DNA from: Voacanga thouarsii | Taxonomy: Eukaryota > Streptophyta > Magnoliopsida > Gentianales > Apocynaceae | Assembly (NCBI GenBank): GCA_026120185.1 | Contig: JANUWF010003377.1 | Span: forward strand, 2,429,001-2,493,000 | Direction of reading: 5' to 3' | DNA length: 64,000 nt | Position numbers and translations under genes: made by a program | In this document: positions 34,401-46,400 of the stretch, piece by piece | Numbering within the stretch: position 1 is the stretch's first letter | How the letters are laid out: each line of letters starts with the position of its first letter | The notes under the pieces: model-generated | Databases searched by the model: none | Seen by the model: the letters and a program-made list of their open reading frames with translations, nothing else | What the model was told of the DNA's origin: nothing

Positions 34401-37400
34401 AGCCTTAGATAGAGAATATAAATAACTTCAAAAAAAAAAAAAAAAAATACACTCAGTTTCCTAGAACAACTCCAAAAACCCACGAAATATATGAGGGGGA
34501 ACAACTAGCACCAAAAGTCATAGCTTTACTAATTGAGGGTAGAATACCAACCTTTATGTAGTATTTGAATGTTCCACTTGCTTCATGCAAAGTTCGCACA
34601 GTCCCATCAAGGGGGTTGTGAATTCCTGGATATTTGGGTCCAAATGACAAATTGTGAATGACATGACTGACATTGACATGGGTTGAACCTCCAAAAATCT
34701 GTACAAGAAAGACATGTAAACAAAGAGAAAGACATGCCATTTAATTTAATTTAATTTTAAAAGGTATCAAATATCTATAAAAAGAAAGCTTCAAATTATA
34801 GTGAACAAGCCGGCCAAGACAGTGTTAATTATCAGAATATCCTAGGGGTTCCAAGTATAGAGTTTCTGCATCCTTTTTTCTTCTTCTGCAAAAGAATGAA
34901 ATACCTTCCATCACTGAAAACTTCACATGATGGATCACCCTCATAAAAAAAAGCATGAGTTGCTTCAGTTATAAGTAACTTGTGTAAAAGTCGCACGAGG
35001 TATGCATTCAAGCATTTCACATATTCTTGCTTCAGTAATTGTGCAACTACAGAGCTTAAGAGCAGGTTAAAGATGACAAAATTATGGGGATGAGAAAAGA
35101 GCAAGAAAAGAGAATGCAATTGGACTTGCAAGTTACAATAATCCAGAAAATTGGAGATATTGGAAAAATTCCCCCTATGCAATTGCAAAACTACAGAAAT
35201 TTTGGTAACTTCTCAGGTTATGAACGAAAGAAATAGTAGTACTAGTCCTTTTCAGACTTTTTTCTTCCTCATTCTCTCTTTTCCGAAGAAAGTATACTAC
35301 ATTAATGAGGCACCAAAAGGATGCTAAATATGTAGAGAAACACAGATAGCCATCCAACTAAACATGTACATAATTTCTCCGCATAGTGAATCAAATATGT
35401 TCATATGAGTAGTAACTCCACAAAGCCAAATTAAGGTATTTCTGAACTTTGTTATTAGCTTTCTTTTGAAAGCTTACATGCACAGTGAATTTTAACCATT
35501 AAATGCATGATTTATGCTCTGATCTAACAACTAAATCTTTCGGAAAAGGCAGTAATTTAACACGAATTATATGTGGTTCATCCTCTTCTTTTCTCCAAAT
35601 AAACTCCAACTCACCAAAATGTTTTCACATTTCAGGAATTTTAAAGCCAATCCACATGTTGAAAGAGTAGAAATCAGAACTTATGATAATTTCAGAGTGC
35701 AGAATCAAGGATTTTCTATATTTCTCATCATCAAAGAATGGGCATTTGCATGGATCTTCCTTATATTCCTTAAACCATCTATTATAAGAAAATCCTTGTG
35801 CATGGGACTGCTAATTAAGTCACATAATGACGTGGATTGGAGGGGGAGAAGAAACTTTCAGTGTTCCATCCATACAAATTAAAGGGCCAGCAATCAGAAA
35901 GCTGTATTGCCAGCAATCCTGGAGCGCTTGTGCACCAAGAAGGAGTAGCCTTTTTGGTTCAAGAAGCAGCAAATTTAAGTGAAGTAGCTGGAGACAACCT
36001 GATAAAAAGGAAGATCAGCTAATGACCAATGTAGATTCTTTCACATTAGCTAGCCTACTACAAATTTTGACATTGCTAGAGGACTATGACAAGTCTTCCT
36101 GACAGCCGGTAGCATCACATGGATGGTGACAACTGACAAACAATGTCAGAGTCTTCTACTGAGTTAAAGCTTGTACAAAAGAAAGGAGACGAGGAAAATT
36201 TTGGGAATTTGCCCTTTCCAGTATATTCTAGACAAAATAACTGGGCAAAACAACTGAACTTTTGAGGCAATTCATAAAACAGCACAGCATGTAAAGACTG
36301 CTTCAAAAACACTATTTCTGTAGATAAATGATAGCTATCTATGCAACCACCAATATTTTGCTGATTTTTGGACTTCCATTTTTTTACTACATTAACGGTA
36401 CATGAAACTTGTAAATGGGTTACACCCGTTGCTGCCTCATAAATTAAAGCACTCTTAACCTTTCTTTTTTTTCTTTTCTCAAGAGAGAAAACAGAATGAA
36501 GATAAAAGGAAATCGCAGAGGAAGACTCTCTGAGAAGTTGCTCAAATGTACAAACATAATACTCCCTCCGTCCACAAATAACTGGCCTAATTTCTTTTTT
36601 GGTTTATCCAAAAATAACTGTCCACCTTCTAAATGTAGTTTGTATTTAATTATTTTTTTTCCAATTTTACCCTTAGCACAATTTTCTATCAATTAATTAA
36701 TATTACAATTACCTATACTAAAGTTATTTTAACTAATAATAAAATTATATTATCCTATAAAAATAGTCAAAAATGTAATTTAATGAGGTGATATAAAGAA
36801 GATTCTAAAACAAAGAATGGGAAGAAAGAGACAAAGGACATAGATGAGAAGAGAGAGACATATATAATTATTAGAGTGATATAATTGAAGGAGTAGTGGA
36901 TTCAAATTAATGAGGTGAGAAAGATAAAAAAAATACTCCAAAGGGTATAATGGATATTTTAATCATTTTTACTATAGAATTCCACAATTCCTTAATATGC
37001 GTAGTTTTACAATTACGTCAGTTATTTATGGACGGATGGAGTATGAATCAACAAAGCCAAAAAACAAAAGAATCCCAATTTCTTGGACAGCATTCCCTCT
37101 TCTGCTTTCTCAACCCTAAACCAAATTTCCTCGTCCACAACAATGACAAAAGTGATTTATATGATGAGATTTGCAACGTCCATAGCAACAGAGAAAAAAC
37201 ATTTCAGTTGAGCCATTGATGCCACTGAAGTTCTTCAAATAAAACTAATCTGCTTGCTTCTGCTAGATCTTCGCTGAATGAGTTACCAATTGTAATGAAA
37301 TGTGATGCTGGACAGCCATTAGGCCAGCCTAAATAATTATTGAAAGAAGAATGGTTAAACTTAGCTGCTGTAAACTCAGAAACTTCAGCAAAGAAATTGG

Positions 37401-40400
37401 TCACAAACTCACGTCGCACAACCAGAAATACAAAGAACAATCTGTAGACGCCTATTGATTGAATAATGAAAGGCATAGACATACATTAACAATAGAGAGT
37501 CCTCCATTTATAACCAGAACCCAATACCTAAACTAACTAGGACTAGACTCCTTAATATTCTAAAATCAGCAATAACTAGGACAATAGGATTATTAAACCT
37601 TCCTAACTAGAACATAAATTTAAACTTTTAGAAATTTCTGTAAACTCACAAGTTACCAAAATACTCTAAATTCTAAAACTCATAAAACAATCTAAAAGAA
37701 AGACTTACTATTATTTCAGCCCTCATATAAGCTGTCCATCCTCTAAGGTGTGTCAAATTAAGGTTTGGGCTTTAGAAGCATCTTTTCCCCTCCTTTCGTA
37801 AACCTTAATTGGTTACTACCACTTGTCTCTATCAAAATGACTCCAGGGAAAAAGAAAAAACAAAAAGAGGAAACCTAAGCAGAAATAAAACCATTTCAGA
37901 TGCCTAAATAACGGAAGTTAGCCAATCATAAGCTGAAACTCGGAAGGTTATTAGGCCAATTCGTACAATGAAAACAACTTCACCGCACTGCCCACATTAT
38001 CATCTCTGACAACTAGGGACTTCAAATACCAACCAAGAGAGACATCACCTTTATCCTGAGACATTTCTTTGCCTACCAGCCCAATTTCTAAATTCCACAC
38101 CTATCTATTATCCTTACTATTTTTCAAGGAAATATCACACTTCAATTATTCTCTAAATTGGACATGATCAAATCAACTCCTTAGAAACTGAAAGGAAAAA
38201 GAAAGCCTTATCTGCAGAATTGGCCTCTTGCATTGCAATATAATACAGATATATAGAAATGATTAATAGGGGAAGCTAACCATTTGAGCAACAAAAATGT
38301 TCAACCCATGCACTGAAATATGGAAGTTGCCAGCAACCCTTTGCACATCTAGAGAACCATACACCTGCAATAAACCAGAGAAATATCAATTAATTGAGAG
38401 ATCAAACAACAAGATGAACTTAATATCAATTGGGCAGTTACTCACCCAGCATCCTTCTCCATCAGCCATAGCTTGCTTGACCTTTTTGATTAAATCTTCA
38501 GCGTCTTTATCAAAACCCTCAAGATGAATTTTCTGTTCTGAATCATCATGATTTTCTTTGTGATCATGATCATCCTTGTGGGCATGATTCCCTGTGTGGT
38601 CATCTGCTCATAGTCATCTTAAATAGTTAGCTAGAAGTAGGAAATATGCCTTTGCAAAAAGCTCTACACACCTGATCAGAAAAAACGATCAAGAAAATAA
38701 AAATAAAGAAAAATAAAAATAAAGAGAAATAGAAAGAACGCCAACCATATCATGGCGTATTTGGGACTACTAGCATCAATATCAAATACTCAATAGTCAA
38801 AATTTCCACTTTTGACAAGCTAAATACATTGCAAAATAATGACAAAATGGTACAGCTTGTACGGAAATTAATTGATGTAGATCTCTACAAATTCAATCCC
38901 TCCAATAGTCTAAAAAGAAGAAAAGAGACCAGTAAAAAGTATACTAATAAACTTCAACTTCACTTGTCTTAACAAGTTATCTTTAATGCTCAAAAATGAC
39001 CATCAGATCCCAGTATTAAGATTCCCTCTAGTGGAAGTTCAATTGCTTTGTGTGGCACCAAAGGTTCTCAAATGGGTAATTCCTGCATTTTCCCTGGTAT
39101 GTTGAATGAAATTAAAGACTTCCAAGAATTAGCATGAACAAGATGGAGACCTTCTAAATGCTTCCCCTCTTCAAAAGTTTTATCTGAATTGACAGTCAAT
39201 CTGTTCACGAGATTTGACCATGAGTCGCCATTACTAAATCAAAGCTCACTGTATAACTGTAAGCAAACCCATAAAACAAACGAAGTTTGTCCTTTTGAAA
39301 CCAAATATCCCCTGGCAACTATTCTTTGTTGAAGATAAATGCCTTAAACCTGTATTGCACTTACAAGTACAAGCACAAGGAAGATCGGTAGACTGAAATT
39401 ATGAATTATACCCCGTTTATCTTTTGGAATATCCAACAATTCTAAATCAAAATTCTTTTTTCAGTTTCTTTGCTTTCCAGGAGGGGACAGGCAAGGAATG
39501 GAGAACTTGTTGCTATTAACTTGCATACTTTTTGGTTATTCCAAAATTCAACTGTTAGTTTTGGGATTAAGTAAACTACATACATTAGCTAATGTTTAGC
39601 TATACTTCGAAAATTTAAATCCAATTGCCACCAAAAAATAAAAAAATAAAAAAAATGAAGCCAAACAAGGACACAGTAACATGTCCAGGTGATTCAGGAT
39701 GAGGATAGAGTTGGTATCCTGTTTAACACTGCTTCTATTAGGTTTTGTCATGGCCCTTCTCTATTCATGCAGTTTTAAATGTTGTCCTAATATTTTCTAA
39801 ATGACTTAATGCCTCATTGTACTTTACACAACCCCCCCCCCGCAATATATATATATATATATATATATATACACTTCTATAATTAGCCTTAGCCTAAGTT
39901 AATCAAAACCAATAGTGGAAGTCAAATTAAATAGCCTCGTGCACATCTCAGAGGATGTTTGTTAACAAAGATGAGAATAATAACGTTACAAGAAAAGGAA
40001 CACCTTGGAGATACATAAAATGTCTCCGAATCCTAAGTGATAAATAGAACTGATCAAACAAGATAATACGAATCAGGCAAAATAAACGAAGCAATAATAT
40101 GCTTATGGTCAGAATCAAAACGGAAACTTGTTTTGGTAAAAAGAGACAAACTGAATGACCCTTAACGAGCTCTGATATGTTCATGGAGTCTCGCTGCTTT
40201 CTTCAAAAATAAAATAATGTGCTCTTTTAAGAAATTCATTCAATCTTGTGAACATTTGCATAATTTGCATTGTAACTGAGGTTGCACAATGCAAATTCCA
40301 GTAGTGGTGCCCTTGAAATATATTTCTAGCCTGTTAACTGGAAAATGGAGAAAAATCAAGCCAAAGCCTATCCTTGTATGAGAAAAGCAAAGGACTTTAC

Positions 40401-43400
40401 CATGTTTATGCACTCCATGCCCCTTCTCCACAAGGTCCGACAAATATTCTGAGCCAATGATAACGCCATCACGATTCAAGCGAAGCTGCAGAAATACTGA
40501 CTCCGTGAGCATATGTATAAGGGCAAAATCCTTTAATGGGTCAGACTTTTGTGTTGGAAATTATTTCCACCCATAATATTTTATTTGAACAAGCCCATTT
40601 TAACATTTTGGCATTAATGGGGTATATGTATGCTGGTAATAAAGGATATCAAGTTGTGCATTAGTAGTTACATGATACTACTCTTGGATTGTTCAAAAGA
40701 ATAGCTTGTGCTCCTAATCAGAAAATTATTTTCTGCATAAGAAAAATCAGCAAAAAATATTTTACCAGAGCTTTGAACAATGAAAGATGTTGAAAACAGC
40801 CCAACTAAACAGACCATACACTAATATTGTGCCCATGAAATTTCCAGCCCCTACCCGCACATGGAAAGAAAGTAGTAGTAGGTTCCTGATCATTGAAATG
40901 TAATTAATAGGACAAAATGGTCACATACTGTCTTACACAAAAATATTTTTCTGCATTAAATGGCGTGGCATGCTATTAAATTATGTAGGTATAAAAGCAT
41001 CCTAGAAACACATATTATTGTTTATAAAAACATATCCAAAAGGCATATGCATTTTATGGAATATGTAGTATAGTATGTTTGGAAAAATATATGCAGTGTC
41101 CATGTCATAACATGCTTAATTCCGTGCTTCTTATCCTTCCAACCATAGCTAATATGGAATTTACGGATGCTGGTCCTAGTTTAACAATTGATTTAAAAAA
41201 AAAAAAAACTAAATGCACAAAAAAATTCTTAACGGATATATTAGTAAATCATGAATCCTGTTAACCACCCTAGTTAAGCCTAAGCCCTAATATCTCCGCG
41301 TTACCATGAATGGCGTCAAGACTTCTGTACCAACAAGGCCCTATTGTATGATAATAGAACAAAAAGAAATAATTCTCTCAGAATCTGTGTTGTGCAAATT
41401 AGAGCTTACTTTCCATATGTTAGTATCGAGATCCACTTCATGCTTTCCAGACAAATCAATAGCATCCAAACTTAGAACTGCAACCAAGCTACACATCATA
41501 AGTAAAATATGTCCCAGAAAAGTAATCTTCCAAACATAACAGCAAAAAGATGCTCATTCAATAAACAGGAATAGAATAAGATACACGAAAAGAAATAGGA
41601 AAATACAGGTGGCAGCAAAAGAGGTAGGGAAACGGAAGCATACTGACCATCACAAGGTAAAGACGGAAAAGACATATTAATATGGATTGGTAAAGTTTCT
41701 CCACGTTTCAAATCAACAGACATCTGCAAATGTATGGTGTACTATGAGAGTTAGCAGAAGCCAATAGATTATTCTAAATCCCAAAAATTCATAAAACAAA
41801 CTTCAGAAGAAAAAAAAAAAGGCATAATCAATATCTGAATTGATATAACCAACTATCAATCAGACAATACTTACAGACCTCACAGAACTATATAAATATT
41901 TAAAGAGAGTGGGAAAAAAAAGGAAGCAGATGAAATCAACCTGATGAACAGTATACGTAGATAGATAGTACTTGAGCTCGTGGATAAATAGTGTTACCAT
42001 GACGACCAGTCCAACAATTGAAACTAATCAAACAAAACACAAGAAAACTTGTTAGCGGTGGCATCTATTAAGAAGGAATTCCATTAGAAAGAGAACTTCC
42101 ATTAAAATACATGAAGATTTTACTTACGAACACCATACCAAGTAAATGTTAAAATATAGAACACCAAATGGTTGGTTTGGGACCACCCGTATAACAGCTG
42201 CTTAAGGTGTTGAGAACAATATCATGTTAAGCTAGATGTGTATACAGCATAGGCACTGGTTATCTCTTCTAAATTATAGATTTTTTGTATTTTTATTTTA
42301 AATATTCTTTAATAATTTATTAATTTTAATATTTGACATGGTGTTGGATCCTCAATATTTTATGGGGTAGAGGTTATTGGCATACAAAGATCAACTGGAC
42401 ATGTGTGTGTGTGTGTTACTAACAGATAAATGGTAAAGAAGCATCCAGAACACACGAAATATTTCATGGCTAAGAGGCCACCTGTATAACTGCAGGTCCA
42501 AGATCAACTGCCATTTCTTCAGAAAATCAAAGCACTTAATTTTTTTTTCCCTTTAAAAAGAAAAGAACTACCTAAAACTCTTAACTGGGATGAGTATTCT
42601 TTTAAAAAAAAAAGAAATGTTAAACTAACATACATTCTCCAGTTTTAATAGGCATCAGCAGACTTATTCCCTATTGGTACACTTAGCATATATAGCTGCA
42701 CACTTATTTAGGAATTATAGCTGTAATATTCCTGTAATTATTCCTATAATTTTTATGTATAGTTGACTTACCTTAAATAGGTCTAGGTATCTTGTATAAA
42801 TACCTTGAGATATATGGAATAAACATAAGAGTGTTTTTCAGTCAATTATTATTTTGGTATCAGAGACAGAGACAATTTTTCCACTGCCTTCTTTTCTTCA
42901 AACCCTAGCCATCATCTAGCTGCAATTTTGTTTTTTGTGCTTCTTGCCCATCTCCAATTCCAGCCTAACCCTATACTCTGGTTATCATCTAATTTCAATC
43001 AATGTCTACTAAAACTAACAACGAAGAAATTCCTAATAGCAAGAAACTCTCGACGGTAACCATTCATGAAACCTCTTCTCCAATCCATATTAAATTGGAT
43101 GGTACTAATTATCGTGTTTGGTCAAAGATTTTGGAGATGCATATTGCTGGCAGGAGGAAGAAGGGTTATATTACTGGAAGAAAGGCTGCACCTGTAGAAG
43201 ATGATCCAGGCTATGATGAATGGGAAGCTGAAGATGCCCTTGTCAAGTCTTGGCTTATTAATTCCATGACTGATAATCTGATGTCACACTTTGTTCAGTG
43301 TGAGACATCTAAAGAAGTTTGGGATGCGGTTAAGAGGAACTATCTTGATGTTTCTAACTCTTCCCAAGTCTATGAACTGATGAAGAGGTCATTTCAATTG

Positions 43401-46400
43401 TGCCAGGGTGGTCGACCTCTCCCAAAATATTACGAGTTAAATTCAATTTTCATGAAGCTTGATTATCGTAGGCCCAATGACATGACATGTGCCGCTGATA
43501 TTGAAAAACAAGGGAAGCGTATTGCAAAGGATCGCATCTATATGTTTCTTGCAGGTCTTGATCACAGTTTGGATAAAGTTAGTAGTCATGTTTTGGCTAC
43601 CTCCCCTTCACCAAGCTTGGAAGAAGCCTACTCTTTAGTTCGTCGTGAAGTGCAAAGACAAGTCACCATGGGAACAGAAAATCATTCTGAGCTTCAGCTC
43701 TAACGATCCAAAAGAGCACCTCTCAGTTGACTCCTTCTGTTCCTGTGAATTCTACTGCTTCCAATTCTCGCTTCTGTACTCATTGCAATAGTACTAGACA
43801 TACAGTAGATGTTTGTTGGAAGAAGCATGGCTATCCGGAGTGGTATAAACTTAAACAAGCTGAGAAAAAAAATAAGAAATCTGCTCAGATTGCTGTTACT
43901 GACACTTCTCCACCTTCTGCTTCTCATGTCTCTCAAGTGTCTTCTCAACAAGGTAAGTCTAGTTTGACATATGTTTCTACTGCTTCTAACACTTGGGTTA
44001 TTGATTCAAGGGCCACTGACCATATAACTAGTAATTCTTCCATACTTGCCTCTCTAATGTCTTCACCTGTCAAATCTGTATAAGTTGCTAATGGGACTTC
44101 TATGCCAATTGCAGGAGTTGGGAGTGTCTCAATTTCTCTTACATTCTCAATGTCATCTGTCTTACTTGCACCTGATCTTTCTAATAGTCTTCTTTCCATT
44201 AGTAAGATTACCAAAAGTCTTAATTGTTCTGCAATATTTGATTCTACTCATTGTGTCTTTCAAGACAAACGTATGAAGATGACGATTGGCATTGGTAAGG
44301 AAAGAGGAGGTCTTTATTACTTAGAGGAGACTACGAAATTTAAATCTAAATCTAGCCATGGCTTTCAAGTAGAAAGAGAGTCGTTTGATAGAGAGAAGAT
44401 TCTTTTATGGCATTGTCGTTTAGGGCATCCAACTTTTTCTTATTTAGAACGTTTATTTCCTAAATTGTTTCGCAATGTTGCTATCTCTAGTTTAAGATGT
44501 GAACAATGCATTTATGCTAAAAACCATCGTGTTCCTTTCAAAACCAATTTCAATAAGAGTTCTATTCCTTTTTCATGTGTTTATATTGATGTATGGGTCC
44601 TTTTTCTACTCCATCTGCTTCAGGCCATAAATACTTTGTGTTTTTTATTGATGACTGCACTAGAGTGAGCTGGATATATTTGATGAAATCTAAAAGTGAT
44701 GTTATACAGGTGATTCCTCAATTTTACAAAATGATTGTCACACAGTTTCATACTCAAGTCCAAGTTTTTCATTCTGACAATGGTCGTGAGTTTGTAAATC
44801 AGTCTCTTACCAATTTCTTCCTAGAACATGGCATCCTCCACCAAACAACTTGTGCCTACACACCACAACAAAATGGTGTAGCAGAGCATAAGAATCGTCA
44901 TATCCTTCAGGTTGCTCGGGCTTTAAGCTTTACTATGCATGTTCCTAAACGGTTTTGGGTTGAGGCTGTCATGACTGCTGTCTTTCTTATTAATCGAATG
45001 CCCGCTCGTATCATTAATTTGCAAACCCCTTTAAGGATGTTATCACAATTTCATTCTATTCCTTCTGCTCTAAATATTTGTCCTAAGATTTTTTGTTGTG
45101 TATGTTATGTTCATGTACACTCTATATATAGGGATAAGCTTAATCCACGTGCTCTTAAATGTGGTTTTCTTGGTTACTCTAATTCTCAAAAAGGCTATAA
45201 ATGTTTTCATCCTCCTACAGGTAAATATTATGTTTCCATGGATGTTCAGTTTTGTGAACAAGTATCTTATTTTCCTGGGGATGTATCTATGATTCCTCCT
45301 CAGAGGGAGATTAGTAGTAAGGAAGAGGAATGGTTATGGCCAGAAGAGAAGAAGTTGTGGATGTCGAGTAAGGGGGAGAATTCAGCTATTGTGGAGAATA
45401 AGGAATCTTTAGATGATACTTGTTCTGTTGAGTTTGAGTCTGAATTTAAGGAGAAAAAGGATGAAAGACCAACTACTATTGAGTTTGAGTCTGACTTTAA
45501 GGAGAAAAAGGATGAAAGACCAGCTAGGTTATTTCAAAAAGGTTATACAAGAAGAAAGCAGAATGCCACTGTTATGCCTCCTCCTGACTCTAGTGCCCCT
45601 CTTGATTATACTACCATACCATCGGATGACTCTTCTACTATTAACCCTGAGGAATGTGTTCCCTCTCCTGCAACTTCAACTTTAGAGATAGATTCTAGTC
45701 CTGTAACATTACAAAATGCTATTTTGAATCCACAAATTATGGATCACGATCATGGTAGGAGATATCCCCCTCGTGAACGTAGAGAACCTGATAAGTTGGG
45801 TTTTTCCAAGTCATCTTTTAATGTCACTTATCCTATTTCTGATTTTATCTCTTATCATCGTTTGTCTAAGGCTCATCTAGCTTTTGCTCTTCAGTTGTCT
45901 TCTGTGTCTATTCCTAGTCATATTCAGGAAGCCTTTGGAGATCCTAAGTGGAAAGTTGCTATGGAAGAGGAATGAAGGCTCTCCAAAAAAATTCTACTTG
46001 GGAGATGGTTGAGTTGCCACAAGAAAAGAAGACAGTAGGATGCAAGTGGGTGTTTATAGTGAAATACAAGTCAGATGGGACAGTTGAAAGGTACAAGGCT
46101 AGACTGGTAGCCAAAGGTTACACTCAAACCTATGGGATTGACTATCACGAGACTTTTGCTCCTGTGGCTAAGATGAACACCGTTCGAGTCATTCTATCTC
46201 TTGCAGTTAATCTAGACTGGCCATTATGCCAGTTTGATGTAAAAAATGCTTTTTCCCATGGTGATTTGATCAAGGAGGTGTATATGGATCCTCCTCTAGG
46301 ATTTACACTAGGAGGAGGTAAGGTGTGCAAGCTGAAAAAGGCATTGTATGGGTTGAAACAATCGCCAAGGGCATGGTTTAGCAAGTTGAGCTACTCAATG

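Noticed and set aside
43700..44214. Minus-strand open frames inside the copia gag-pol
   Set aside because: They are shadows of the plus-strand polyprotein.
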